The notes beneath the pieces are model-generated. The model worked only from the letters and a program-made list of their open reading frames with translations. It did no database searches and was not told the DNA's origin. The translations under genes were made by a program, and so were the position numbers. A stretch of DNA of 64,000 nucleotides, from contig WNKI01000001.1 of assembly GCA_015350385.1 (NCBI GenBank), positions 7,589,433 through 7,653,432 of the forward strand, written 5' to 3'. The DNA comes from Aculops lycopersici (taxonomy: Eukaryota; Arthropoda; Arachnida; Trombidiformes; Eriophyidae). Shown here piece after piece: positions 35,739 through 47,513 of this stretch. Each line of letters begins with the position of its first letter. Position 1 is the first letter of the stretch.

Positions 35739-38700
35739 CTATTTATCGTTTCCGGCAGCTTGCTTAGCCGGCCGTTCCATTTCGCTAATCTCGCGAATCT
35801 TCGCTATAGTAAGCGATCTGATTTCCTGGATGTTGAGAGTTTTATCATACTCGCGTTCAATGTATTGTCGAATCTCCACCGCCATCAGAGAATCAAGACC
35901 CAAGTCACCCAGGGTCGCCTGTTCGCTAACCTTCGAGGAGTCCTTTATGCCTAGAACGTGCATTATAGCGCTCACTAGGTCACCCTTCTCACCGGCCCCA
36001 TCGGATGACCTATCAACCGGGAGCACACTCAAACAGGTTGTAAATGGCGAGCTGAGCAGCTTGCCAAGGGTGGCCAAGCAGGAGGGCATTCGTTGCGGAA
36101 TCGTACCCCCGATGACGACGTTGTTTCCGCCCAAATTCTCGAAGGCAACTCCCACGTCTCCAATGGCTCCCCATTGGATTGCCAATCCATGTTGGCCTCT
36201 CTGTCTGCGCATCTCACAAACTCGTTCCAGGTAAGAATTTGCGTAGGCATAATTTGCCTGTCCAGCATTTCCCTTGCCACTGGTCACCGAGGAGAAGGCA
36301 ACAAAGTAATCGAGCCTCTTGTCCCCATTTAGATTCATGGTGATGTCATTCAGATGCTTGCAAGTATCAATCTTTGGCTTACAAACCAACTCGAAGTCCT
36401 CCGCCGACATGTTCTCCAGTAGAGTGTCTTTGAGAACCATGGCCAAGTGGAAGACTCCGCCAATTTGCTTACTGGGCGACATCTCGCTGGCTAATGCAAC
36501 AAGTCTCTCGACTCCCGCGCGAGTTGTTGTATCCGCTGTCTCTGAATTGACAACCAGAAACCGGACCCCATCATTTGACTCCAATCGCCTCAGCGTGGCC
36601 TTTTGGTAGCCAGTCTTCAGTCCATGTCTTGAGGTTAACACTAGATGCCGGGCGCCCTGAGCCACGAGCCACTTGCTAAGCTCCATACCGAAGCCGCCCA
36701 GACCACCTGTTACAATATAACTCTTCTGCGGGGCAACCTGAAATCTTGGGATGCAATTGATGCGAACACCGGATAACGGACTAACTTGTTGCTTGTCCAG
36801 TGCCTCTAGCTTGGAATCGATCTCGATCAGGATCTTACCCATGTGCTTGCCGGTTGCCATGTACCTGAATGCCTTCTCGATTTGGTGGCGTTTAAACATG
36901 GTATATTTGATGGGTTTGACGTATCCCTTGGCGAGACCGTCGCGCATAGTTTCCAAAACGCACTTAAGTTGGTGCGCAAAAGCCGGGCCAACGTCGTCGG
37001 TGTCGAATAGTTTGTCCAGAAGGATTCCGTGGAAGGTTTTGTTGTGGTCCAATTTGATTAGCTCCAGCCTGGAGTCAACCGACATGTCGTACTTACCGAT
37101 CTCAAGGAAACGACCTCCGTCGGCGAGACAGTTGATTGAAGCTTGAAGCTTGTCGTCGGCCAGCGAGTTTAGCACCAGATCAACTCCACGACCCTTGGTT
37201 GCGCGGAGAATCTGTTGCTCGAAGTTACAATCACGCGAGCTAAATATGTGATCATTATCAAGACAGTGGCCAAATTCATCTAATAAAAAGTTGCGCTTCT
37301 CATCCGTTCCAACTGTTGTGTAAACCTCCACTCCAAAGTGGGCGGCCAACCGAATAGCGGCCTGACCAACTCCACCGGAGCCAGCGTGAATCAGGATGGA
37401 CTCGCCTCGTTGCATCTTGCCGCGGTACAGCAAAGCCATGATTGCGGTCGCGTACACAACAGGTATCGTAGCTGCCTCTTTCAAGTCTATTCCGGGTGGC
37501 ACCTCAATCTTTATGGCACTCTTTTCGGGACAAATAACGTGTGTTGCAATGCCGCGGCCAAATACCATGCCCATAACCCGTCGATTGGCGGCGTCAAATC
37601 CCGAAAATTCCAATCCCAACAGACAATCGCACATCGCCAGTTTGATGGGAATGGCATCAAGAGGGAGCCGGCCGGTGGCCAGCATGATATCTCTGAAGTT
37701 TAAAGCCGAATAGGCGACTCTAACCAGAGATTGCTGGTCCTCCTGCGACAGATACTTGAATGGGGCCTCGAACCAGGTGAAACTGGACAGATCGCCGCGA
37801 GTTGCGTTGTTTACATAAGCACCAACCACCTGTGGCTTTTGGTGGTGCATATCATCCATCGTGGCCAATTGGGCGCTTGACCTTTCCTCCTCGTTGCAGG
37901 CGCACTCTTGGTAAGACAGGTAGTTGTTGATGGTAAAGTGGCGGTAGGCACCAAAGTTACCCTGTGAGTCGATGCAATTCCAAATACAATCCCTACCTAG
38001 TGCCTCCTGAAATTTAGCGCACTTTTCAATATCCGTCTCGTCGATGGGCTCGCTCCTGTTTTTAAACGAGCTTAAATCGTAGTAGCAACGTAATCTAGAC
38101 GAGCCTAGCTCCTTGCGAAGCGCTTGCATCATTCCTATCAATCCGTTGATTGGATTATCTTTGGTGGCCACAGCGCATAGCCAAACTTGAGTCTCAACTT
38201 CCGCTTCTTTTCTCTTCTCGCTTTCTGGCTCAGCCGAAATTTGCTCTTGGTCGTCGGCCTTTTTCTCCTCCTCCGGCTTCTTAAAGTGGCTCTTGAGCTC
38301 CTCGAGCCACCTGCCAATAGACTTGTTGTCATTGTGCTGCACGCGTATTAAAACTCGCTCAATAATCTCATGGCTAACAGTTTGTTGCGATCCAGTTTCT
38401 TTGCAATCGGCGGCAGTAGCCTGTCTAGCTGAATTGGAATTGTTGCCCTCCAGCTGACCACTTGTTCTCTTGAACAATAACAGCGTGCATCCGTTTGCAT
38501 CACTCTTGCGCGATAAATACAACATCCTGTTCTTCTCAGCCTCACGAACCATTACCTTGCATCTGGAGGCTAGAACATCGTTGATTTTCTCAATTTTGTC
38601 CATAATCTTCGAACTATTAAACTCGGTCAAATGCTTCCGCGTTAGACCAACTAGTTCCGGTTCACTCAATGCCAATAGAGTCCTCTCGGCTAAAGTCAAT

Positions 38701-41700
38701 CTCTGTCTCATGATCATGAGCACGTAGCCGCCTTGTCTAACGGCTCCATTGAGGGTGCTCATAATTGGTGACAAACCGTTTTGCTCAACCACTTGCTGGG
38801 GTAAACTGTAGCAACTAATGTCCTTGTATACAATGAGGTCGAAGTTGTTGAGTTGCTTGTCGCTAAACAGTGAGTGTAAGTCTTTCAATGTATGAGTTTT
38901 GGTTTGTGGGCCACTTGTTGCTATGAGCTTGTTCGCCTGGATTCGCTCAATATCCGGATGCGCTAGAGAGTAGTCGAGATTTAGCGATGGCTCGATGCTT
39001 GTTAATATTTGGCACAAATCGTTACGCAACAATCCATCGTCGACATTTACCTCCATCATTCTAAGCTTCAATTTCTTGGTACAATTGTTCTCCAAGATTG
39101 TTTCCATTAGAGGACGTATAACTCGTTCGCTGACAAAGCTTGACTGGATTAGATCTTGCATCAAATGCAACCTGTTCTCCTGGATGCACATTCGAATGGT
39201 TTTTAAATTGAATTTCTTAATCAATAATTGGTCCAAAACGGACATCAAAGATCGCTGTCCATTCTTACTAATATCATAGACTTCACCCTCATTCTCTCCC
39301 TGTAACGTCTCGTTGCCAGCCTCTTTTTGTTCGTGCTCCTGCGCAATCTCAGCCAAATTCTTTGCATCCGAATCGTACAAACACTTGAGATGCAACTTCT
39401 TGTACGATTCCACCTGTTGAATTGGCAGAGGCTTGTAGGTTGAGCTGTGGTGGATGATTCCATTGCTGCCATTTGTTAGTCCATTGGTCAGGGGACTCTT
39501 GAGCGTCAGCCGATCCAAGAGCGACATTGACATGCTATCACAAACCTGAACATACTCTCGAGTGACACTCTTAAACTTGGTCAATGGCTCATCCTCGATT
39601 GGATCCTCAAAGTCACAAACAAACTGATAGCTTTCCATTAAAACTTCATTGTTGTCCACTCGTCTCGGTGCCGGTGTTGCCTTGATTCCTCTCATCTCAA
39701 TACCATCGGTTATAATGACACCCGTTATGGGGTCACAGTAGACATCAAAAATACAGCTAGGCTTTTCCTCCTCTGACTTGACCTCTCCTGTATCCGCCGA
39801 CTTGGTCTCAGAATCGTCCACCGGAAGTGGCTCGCCCTTTGCTATGGCAGCCTCGCGTTGCATAATTTTGGTCATAACCTCACGCTTTGACCTGGTGTCC
39901 AGTGCACCGTCGCCCAAGTCAAACACCTGTTTAGAGGCATGAATTTTGTCTAGTATAATCTTTGGCTGAAATCTAACATACTCAAAGCGAGTTGGTAGAA
40001 ACAAACCACCAGACGGTGCATACTGGCTTATGGCCAGAAATATGGATTGCAAAATACTGTCGGTTAGGGAAACGAAGTAACCATTATGTTTCACCTGACA
40101 GTATCTTCCATCGAATGAAGATTTCTGAATGTTTCTAAAGCTCTCTCCATAATCATAGCCACTAACTCGGAATTGCTTGTAAACATCGTCAGCACTCAAC
40201 TCTAGCTCCAGGTTTTCCTCTCTAATCAAATCTCTCACACTATCGTAGAGTAAACCATCACTATTTTCCTCTGGCGATCTTGCGTAACCCTCGACCACCA
40301 CCGAGCCGCCCTCTTTGATCTCAAATCTTCCCGTTGCCTCCTCGTAGTGGATGTAGATTTGTGCCACTCTTTGGCCCAAAATTACCGCTCTCATAAGACG
40401 AACCTGGTGAAATTCAATGGGCACTAGCTCTTGTTCTAGGTCGTGGAAGACGGCATCGTAAATCTTGCGCTTGGTGAAGGAGAAAACTCTCCAAATTAGA
40501 TACAGATATCCAGTTGCTGGAAATAGAACTCTACCTTCGACACAGTGGCCAAGCAAGTACTTGTCGCGATCCTCCACAACGTCAAATGGAAATTCGCATT
40601 TAGCTGACGATTTGCTAAATTGAATAGGATATCTAGGCACAAATAGACTCTGCCTATGGTCCCATCTAAATATTGAACTTAACGAGGGGGTTTGACGTCT
40701 AACCGGAAACAGAGTCTCTTGTTGATGCTGCTGATATTGAGAGGCATGATTTGATGTTGGACTGGCGTGATAGAAGTTGTTCAAGTTAAAGGTGGCTCCA
40801 ACTTGATACAATTCACCCAACGACTCCAATAGTCTGACCACTTGTTGCTCCTTTGCAACACCGCGACGCTGAAACTTGGCGTAATGTAACTCATTGCTAA
40901 TGTTCAATTGCTTGATTGCCGATTCAAATATACCACTAGGTCCAAGTTCGAAAACAATAGAGTCAGCCACAAGTTTTTGAGATGTAACCTTAAAAAAGTC
41001 GACCTTCTCACATAAACAATCGGCAAAATATTCTGCTGATGCTAGCGGCGCACGAGTTTCAAAACTTGGGGCCCATTCTGTTCGCCCAAAAACAATGTTC
41101 TTTTCATTATGTTCGTCCTGCTGCTTGTGCTTCAAAATCTTCGATATCTCACCTGTTAATTTGGATCTAATTTCATCACTCATTGTATGTGGATTATGTA
41201 ACGCTGCTTCAACGTCCATTCTGCTCACTAGCCACTCGTCATTAAACGTTTGGGAAATGTCCTTGCAAATGCCATCAATATCCTCAATGGAACCAGATAT
41301 TGTGACTGAGGTGGGTGCATTATAGCAGCAGATATCAACGGATGGATATTTCTTCCGAATGTCCTCGGAAGCTAAGTAATGCTCAACTTTCCTCCCACTA
41401 ACTCCGCTTAAGGCAACCATATGACCCGAAATGTCGGCCAAATTATCGTCAAGAGTTTTACCCATTTGATAGGCAACCAGAATGGTCTCGCCACTTGTTA
41501 GTTTACCTACAGCAAAAGCACACGACACCTCGCCAAGTGAGTGTCCAATTATCTTTCCGATATTGTTAATCTTGAGCTGATTCTTGAGCATGTCAATGAG
41601 TGCCACTTGATAGGCAACGATGGCCACAAAGGTCTCTGTTAGGGACCATTGTGAGCAATCTTGGCTCTCATTGGTCAGTAGGTCGATTAGATCCAAACCA

Positions 41701-43661
41701 TGAGGCTTCAAGATGGAATGCAAGTGCTCGATTGTGCACCAAAACGGAGTGTAGCCAACGAGACCAGCCGCCATACCTGGCCATTGACACCCGACTCCAG
41801 GTAGGATCAGGTTGACGCTCCTCTGCTTGCACTCTTGGAGATGTCTCTGTCTGCCAGCATCAAGTTCCATCCCCTCCTCCAGATCAACAGGTTTTAGCTG
41901 ACACTTGCTTATTGATTTAACCAACACGTTACGGTTGCTTCGATTCACCACGAGGAAGCCGCGATACTCCATCAATCTATCAATCTCTGGGCCCTCGTTC
42001 AGTGAGTTGATTAAAGCCAAATAATCGTCGCTCAAACACCTGTTGGTGTTTCTATCGGATTTCTCGAGCATTGAGTCAAAGAATTCATTCAAGGCCGACT
42101 CGGTGCGCCCAAACATAACCACCAATCTTGGATGTCTCTCCGTAATTCCATCAACATGTTGGCAAATAGCCTGTCGATCACTGGATCGCACGATAACATG
42201 GACATTCGAGCCACCAAATCCATAGCAACTCAATGGGATAATCTTGGCTCTAAGCGGTGTAAGATTTTCAACAAACTTCACCCTCCCATCCTTCAGCGAT
42301 TCAATGTTTAAATTAGGCTGTTCATAATGCAAACCACCGTAGATGACTTCATTCTCGAGCATTAGCGCCACCTTGGTTAGAGCACACAAACCGGAAGCCG
42401 CCTCCGAGTGGCCCATGTTGGTTTTGACACTGCCCACGAGTAGAGGTCCAATTAATCTCTTATCCTGCTCCTCCGATTCATGGCTTGAACTCCCACTTCC
42501 GGTGGCAGTTTGATCACAATCCGTTGATTGAGCGGGAAAGTAGACACTTGCTACTGCACGAGCCTCCTGAGGATCGCCAGCTGGAGTTCCGGTTCCGTGA
42601 GCTTCGAAGTATTCAATATGATTGGTGGATATTCCAGCAAGTTGCTTGGTTTTTCTAATTAAATCCTCCTGACTCTTGTCCGATGGAAAAGTGATTCCCT
42701 CAGATTTGTATCCATCAACACTCGTCATCGAGGCCATGATTGAGCAGTAGTTTCTGCGAGCCAAATCCTTTCGTTGCAATAGAAAAGAAACACAAGCTTC
42801 CGATTTAACATAACCATCGGCTCTGCTATCCAAGAAGCGCGAGTATCCAGTTGGCGAGAGCATTTGCATTTGAAGGAAGATAAAACTACCTGTTGGGTGA
42901 ATGGGAACGTTGCAACTACAAACGATTGCTTGATCAATGAGTCCCTCGTTGATGGCCGAGACTGCATTGTGTAGGCCAACAAAACCGGAGGCGCAGGCTG
43001 CGTCGAAGGAGGCGGTGATGCCGCGCAAATCGAAGTATTGTGCAATTTTAACGGCATGTTGAGCATAGTAACCATTGGTTTTAAATTGCGGATCATCAGC
43101 CATGGCATTCTCGAATTCATCACAATAAAGACCAAAGAAGACTCCTGTGTTTGACTTGCCCCTCAAACTTGCTGGATTTACACCGGCATCTAGAATGGAC
43201 TCGTAGACAATCTCGTACAAAATACGCAGTTGAAAGTCGATATAATTAGCCTCCTCGTGGTTGAAACCGAAGAAGTTTGCGTCGAATTTGCTCAGGTCCT
43301 TTAAGCGGCCAGCTCGCGGAGGCAGACCCCATAGACCGCAGCTAAATCTTGTCTCATCTTGATCATTAACCATATCAATTCCCTCGCGTAGGTTCTCCTC
43401 AAACTCATTCACCGTGTCCGACTTTGGAAATCTACCTGAGATACCGGAAACGGCGATACCACAGTCGGGTAATCTCATTGCCTCATCTTGAATCATCCGC
43501 TTAAGTTGCTCCTCGTCCTCAATGAGACAGTGGGTTGTTAGTTGCTCGTTTTGTTTTTCCAATTCCACTTCCGGCTTCGATCTTCCAACTTCATCAGAGC
43601 AGTCTTGAGTTTTCCTCTCCTCAGCAGCGTGAGGCGAGTCTTTAATTGACTCTGTAGCCAT
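35739..43661 (-). CDS. FASN: Animal type I fatty acid synthase / FAS-like polyketide synthase lacking thioesterase
   Basis: Intronless 2640-codon frame; ATG at 43661. Makes fatty acids or related polyketides in the cytosol. Domains in order: ketosynthase with active Cys 223 (DAACASG) and His motifs EAHGTGTP and KTNMGHSEA; malonyl/acyl transferase with Ser 708 (GHSLGE); dehydratase with His 1039 (GHCVEGRVLFP) and Asp in TDSILQ; a degenerate methyltransferase (about 1500-1750) without a recognisable SAM glycine loop; enoyl reductase (HAGSGGVGQAA, about 2090); ketoreductase (TGGLGGFG, about 2320, with Tyr in GQANYAYAN); acyl carrier protein with phosphopantetheine Ser 2591 (GLDSLMA). The chain ends about 45 residues after that Ser. 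Metazoan FAS normally carries a further ~300-residue thioesterase; it is absent. Product release must therefore use a separate enzyme, or this is an AFPK-type FAS-like synthase. Length in excess of vertebrate FAS comes from charged insertions near 1270-1310 and 1820-1860. Confidence 0.9.
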   Translation of the reverse strand: MATESIKDSPHAAEERKTQDCSDEVGRSKPEVELEKQNEQLTTHCLIEDEEQLKRMIQDEAMRLPDCGIAVSGISGRFPKSDTVNEFEENLREGIDMVNDQDETRFSCGLWGLPPRAGRLKDLSKFDANFFGFNHEEANYIDFQLRILYEIVYESILDAGVNPASLRGKSNTGVFFGLYCDEFENAMADDPQFKTNGYYAQHAVKIAQYFDLRGITASFDAACASGFVGLHNAVSAINEGLIDQAIVCSCNVPIHPTGSFIFLQMQMLSPTGYSRFLDSRADGYVKSEACVSFLLQRKDLARRNYCSIMASMTSVDGYKSEGITFPSDKSQEDLIRKTKQLAGISTNHIEYFEAHGTGTPAGDPQEARAVASVYFPAQSTDCDQTATGSGSSSHESEEQDKRLIGPLLVGSVKTNMGHSEAASGLCALTKVALMLENEVIYGGLHYEQPNLNIESLKDGRVKFVENLTPLRAKIIPLSCYGFGGSNVHVIVRSSDRQAICQHVDGITERHPRLVVMFGRTESALNEFFDSMLEKSDRNTNRCLSDDYLALINSLNEGPEIDRLMEYRGFLVVNRSNRNVLVKSISKCQLKPVDLEEGMELDAGRQRHLQECKQRSVNLILPGVGCQWPGMAAGLVGYTPFWCTIEHLHSILKPHGLDLIDLLTNESQDCSQWSLTETFVAIVAYQVALIDMLKNQLKINNIGKIIGHSLGEVSCAFAVGKLTSGETILVAYQMGKTLDDNLADISGHMVALSGVSGRKVEHYLASEDIRKKYPSVDICCYNAPTSVTISGSIEDIDGICKDISQTFNDEWLVSRMDVEAALHNPHTMSDEIRSKLTGEISKILKHKQQDEHNEKNIVFGRTEWAPSFETRAPLASAEYFADCLCEKVDFFKVTSQKLVADSIVFELGPSGIFESAIKQLNISNELHYAKFQRRGVAKEQQVVRLLESLGELYQVGATFNLNNFYHASPTSNHASQYQQHQQETLFPVRRQTPSLSSIFRWDHRQSLFVPRYPIQFSKSSAKCEFPFDVVEDRDKYLLGHCVEGRVLFPATGYLYLIWRVFSFTKRKIYDAVFHDLEQELVPIEFHQVRLMRAVILGQRVAQIYIHYEEATGRFEIKEGGSVVVEGYARSPEENSDGLLYDSVRDLIREENLELELSADDVYKQFRVSGYDYGESFRNIQKSSFDGRYCQVKHNGYFVSLTDSILQSIFLAISQYAPSGGLFLPTRFEYVRFQPKIILDKIHASKQVFDLGDGALDTRSKREVMTKIMQREAAIAKGEPLPVDDSETKSADTGEVKSEEEKPSCIFDVYCDPITGVIITDGIEMRGIKATPAPRRVDNNEVLMESYQFVCDFEDPIEDEPLTKFKSVTREYVQVCDSMSMSLLDRLTLKSPLTNGLTNGSNGIIHHSSTYKPLPIQQVESYKKLHLKCLYDSDAKNLAEIAQEHEQKEAGNETLQGENEGEVYDISKNGQRSLMSVLDQLLIKKFNLKTIRMCIQENRLHLMQDLIQSSFVSERVIRPLMETILENNCTKKLKLRMMEVNVDDGLLRNDLCQILTSIEPSLNLDYSLAHPDIERIQANKLIATSGPQTKTHTLKDLHSLFSDKQLNNFDLIVYKDISCYSLPQQVVEQNGLSPIMSTLNGAVRQGGYVLMIMRQRLTLAERTLLALSEPELVGLTRKHLTEFNSSKIMDKIEKINDVLASRCKVMVREAEKNRMLYLSRKSDANGCTLLLFKRTSGQLEGNNSNSARQATAADCKETGSQQTVSHEIIERVLIRVQHNDNKSIGRWLEELKSHFKKPEEEKKADDQEQISAEPESEKRKEAEVETQVWLCAVATKDNPINGLIGMMQALRKELGSSRLRCYYDLSSFKNRSEPIDETDIEKCAKFQEALGRDCIWNCIDSQGNFGAYRHFTINNYLSYQECACNEEERSSAQLATMDDMHHQKPQVVGAYVNNATRGDLSSFTWFEAPFKYLSQEDQQSLVRVAYSALNFRDIMLATGRLPLDAIPIKLAMCDCLLGLEFSGFDAANRRVMGMVFGRGIATHVICPEKSAIKIEVPPGIDLKEAATIPVVYATAIMALLYRGKMQRGESILIHAGSGGVGQAAIRLAAHFGVEVYTTVGTDEKRNFLLDEFGHCLDNDHIFSSRDCNFEQQILRATKGRGVDLVLNSLADDKLQASINCLADGGRFLEIGKYDMSVDSRLELIKLDHNKTFHGILLDKLFDTDDVGPAFAHQLKCVLETMRDGLAKGYVKPIKYTMFKRHQIEKAFRYMATGKHMGKILIEIDSKLEALDKQQVSPLSGVRINCIPRFQVAPQKSYIVTGGLGGFGMELSKWLVAQGARHLVLTSRHGLKTGYQKATLRRLESNDGVRFLVVNSETADTTTRAGVERLVALASEMSPSKQIGGVFHLAMVLKDTLLENMSAEDFELVCKPKIDTCKHLNDITMNLNGDKRLDYFVAFSSVTSGKGNAGQANYAYANSYLERVCEMRRQRGQHGLAIQWGAIGDVGVAFENLGGNNVVIGGTIPQRMPSCLATLGKLLSSPFTTCLSVLPVDRSSDGAGEKGDLVSAIMHVLGIKDSSKVSEQATLGDLGLDSLMAVEIRQYIEREYDKTLNIQEIRSLTIAKIREISEMERPAKQAAGNDK

Positions 43662-45508
43662 AGTGACCAATGTCTTGTTGCGTGTGTCACCTTATTTATC
43701 TATTCATATATATATATATAGCTATTTGTTTGTTTGTTTGTAGCTTCTTTTGTCTCTATAGTTTGTTGTTGAAGGCTCTTTAGTTAGTATTCCTATATAC
43801 AATTTGGCCAAACCAGAGTGATGCTCATGATGGCCGCTAAACTAAAATGAGCAACACTCAATGAACCGACGAGCACCGATCTCGCACTCGAGGATCTCTC
43901 GCGAGAACCAAGAAAATAGGATCACCTTAGAGGGATGTTTTGATTTCAAGGTTCGAGTGTCACGCGTTGATGTGCTTAGCGCAGCAGCAGCAGCAACAAC
44001 CACCACAACCAGCAACTTGATTGACTCGTCTTCTCACCTTTTGTTTTCTTTCTCGTCTACGTCTCGCTTGTCCTTTTCCCTTGAAAAGTTTAGTTGAGAA
44101 ACTGGACAGGTATATTATAAGGAACTGACAAACTAACTGAACTGAACTAATCTAGTCTAATGTAACAACCAGCTTAACATGGAGCTCAGACCGAGAACCA
44201 AGACAATGTTACAATAAAAGGTGTTGAGTGTCGTGGCGTGCTCAAAATGCACTCGTGAATCCTAATGAGCTACTGAAGATGGTGTAGTTTACTCTTGAAT
44301 GCTGCTGTCGCCGCCACCAAATAATCTACTCCAAGATAAGGCTTTGGCCTAGCGTTTTCTTCTTCTTCTTCTTCTTCTTGAAAGTAAGTGAGAAACTCTA
44401 TCCTATCGGCCACGAATAATGAACTGGTCGAGAGGCTTTAAAACCAAGCCGACTTCCTAACTTGGCTTAAATTCACTCATCTCACTGTCTGTCTCAACTA
44501 GAATTGTTAATTGACTGCTACTTTTTAGCTGGCCGATCAAAAGGGGAGAAAGGGAAAGCGACTCGGAGAGTGTAAGTGAGCAGCAGACAATTGAGATGGT
44601 TTTAGAGGAATGTTAATGAAACAATCAGAGCCGCGAGACGCCTTAAGCCGGGCGGGCTAAGTGGAAATGTCTCGGAGGATGAGCAGGTGGTTTGGGTGGT
44701 TGCTCGTGCGCGATGGATCATTTCAATGGAAGATCAAGGGAGAGGCAGGGGGAAGATTATCTCGGAAATGTTAGCAGCGGCAGCAGTAGAAGCAATGGCT
44801 TCGATTGCCCGACGAGGCGACAGATGAAATCTTGGGAGAAAAACAGGGGCTTCTCATTCTTTGTAGCAAGTAAATCGGCGCGCAAATATCCATTGCAAGC
44901 GCAAAGTGGCCGGTAATTCGACGATAAACATTCAATTACGCGACCGGAGCGCTGACGTTCAGTCAATCCGTTGGCTTTGCGTAATTGGGGGCCAAAAGCG
45001 ATGGAGTCAAACTAATAGAGTGACTGGTCGCTTCAATTGAAACAACACCAAGCTGCTGCTCCACCTCCTTTAGTCCTGAGCTTCCTTGCCAGTGCTGTTG
45101 CGTAGCTCCGCGCTGATTTTAGACGGAGGTGGTTGAAATTAACCTGGAAAGCGAGTGCAAATCAGGTGCTTCCAACTGGAAGTTGGGGGAGAAAGCGAGC
45201 GACTGGGCGGCAAAAGGTTAATCTCGTGCGTGTAATCCTCTTTTCTAACTCGTTGTGCTACTAGTAGTTGATTGTGGCCAAGATTTAGAGACGAAACGAG
45301 ACGAATTGGAATGAACAGTGAACTAAGTGGCAAACTGGCGCCAAGAGTGAGCAAACAGTAACACTTTTTAACTTCTTTTTTAATCCACTCAACTAGTGCA
45401 ATAAATCCTCCTCTACACTTTTCTACAGGTGGCTTCTTGTGAATGCACCTGAGCGTTTGGGCAACGCACTCGCGCCTCACCTGTCTACCTGACGAACCTA
45501 ATAAAATA

Positions 45509-45689
45509 ATGTTGCAGTTGAAAACTCTCACTCTTTTACTCTCCAACTCGCTAGTCTGCTACTACTCCTGCTGCTTCCTATTCCATCCAAAACTGCTACT
45601 GGTTATATCTAACCAAGCCAAGTATCACACGAAAAACAACCGGGAAGATCCAACGCATATCCCTCGCCTGTTAACTGGACGAAGAAGCG
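45509..45689 (+). CDS. Candidate signal-peptide exon (weak)
   Basis: ATG at 45509 opens a frame with a hydrophobic lead (LQLKTLTLLLSNSLVC) and ends AGC G before GTAATT, a possible phase 1 donor. No downstream exon found. It may be an unrelated open frame. Confidence 0.15.
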
Positions 45690-47339
45690 GTAATTGATTT
45701 GCGCCTAGCTAATCATTATCATTCAACTGCTACCTCTTTTGTTGCCCTTGTTGTTGATGTCGTAATAAGCGAGATTTTGGTGGTAGATTTTGGCGATGAA
45801 GCAGCAAATCAACAACAACAACAATACTGATAATAATTGCCCAGTCAATTAGTCATTTTGAAGTTATTAAAAAGAAACGTATAAAAACTCGTTCTTCACT
45901 ATTTGGCACCATTTAGTGTACCGAAAAAGAACGCCGCCTCGAAGCTCTATGTGATTGCAACAAGTGGGCAGACGTCACTATGGAACATTTGCACCATCGT
46001 CTGTTTAGGCACAAGTAGTCTTGCATAACCTATCACTAAGACAACCACTTGCTCTGCGTTTATAATGGCAAAGTAGAGAGTCTTAGTGTCTCAATTACTA
46101 CTCTTGGAACGAGCGCCTCTAACCTGCGACACGGAATATCACAAAAACAATTCTAGTTGCTCGTGTTATGGAGGGGCGGAAAAACGTAGCGTCGACTAAT
46201 TGGTAGTCGTGGACTCTTTAGCGACCTTCTAAATAGGTTGAGTCTCCAGAGTGTTGCGCACATTGGTCGTCAGTCTAGCGGCCTGATCTCTTGGCCGCCC
46301 AAGTTTGTAGCAAAATTATGATGGTTTAATGAAGGAAGTGTCTAGATTCCATCAAGACGGATGCCAACCGAAGAGCGGAATGCCAAAACCATCTGCAAAC
46401 AAATCTTGGTTTATTTGTGCTCAAGGTTGGTGCTCGAAAAGTTGGATCTAAGAATCCTAGATTTTCTCTCATTGAGAGCAGAGGAAGAGTTATAGAAAAC
46501 GACGACCACGACAATGACGACCATGATCACCAAATGGCCCTAGGGAAACATTTGTTTGGGGGCCTGAAAAATTCCCTGGACACCCACGCGAAGGTTGAGA
46601 GTTCAATAAATCTATTACATTCGTGTGATAGATTGTGGACACACTGCAAGTGAGAGATTGAAATTTATCCTCAATTCGGACAATTGAGCCAGATTTTATC
46701 GTTCCCTCCAATTCAATCCAACCATTCGGTTTGTTGATGAAAGCTGTGAAATAAAATTACTGAAATGAAAAAGGGAGGGAAAGAGAAAGAAAGAAAGAAT
46801 GGTAGAAAGGAAGTGGTTTGCCCCGAGGCAACAGGTAGTTTGGGCAAGAAACTTTAGGGTCTCGATTGGGTGCAAATATCAGTGACGTTGATGGATTTCC
46901 ATGTTGAGATTTCAATCAAATGGGAGCCCTCATAAATTTGACTGTTGATAAGATAATTTTTGTGTTCCCACCTTAATTATCGAACAATAAAGAGAAAGAG
47001 AGAGAAAGACATTCTCAGCTCAGTTAACTAGACTTGCGAATGGACGGAAACAAAATGTCTGATTCTAGCTCACCTGTTGCTTTTGTTAGCGACGACTGTA
47101 TGACTTGTACTTCTGCGTGTTAATGCTGCCCACTCGCCCTACTCTCCGATCTCGCCGACCACCAGTTGATGTCTAAAGTTTCGTCTTAGGAGCGAGCGAG
47201 TGAGAGTTGAGATTTTCGTGGGCGCAGGTCAGTTGTTGTTATTGTTGTCGCCGCTGCTGTGCCATTACGTAAGGCTACTTGTGTGATTCAATTTCACTTT
47301 TGATTCCAGGTAGGCGAGCCGGAATTCAAGGCCAACTTC

Positions 47340-47366
47340 TGGTTCGGTTCGGTTCGGTTCGGTTGA
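47340..47366. repeat. (GGTTC)n pentanucleotide repeat
   Basis: Five tandem GGTTC units upstream of the formin gene. Noncoding. Confidence 0.85.
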
Positions 47367-47513
47367 GCTTGGTTTAGTGTAGCTGAGTCGCATGTATTAC
47401 GGGGCAAGTTGCTGCTATTTTTTGTTGTTTTAACCCAAGTGAACATCAGACAGCTGGACACCCACGCATCTTTTTTGCTCCATCTAGCGACTTGAGCCAA
47501 ACAGAGATTAGTT

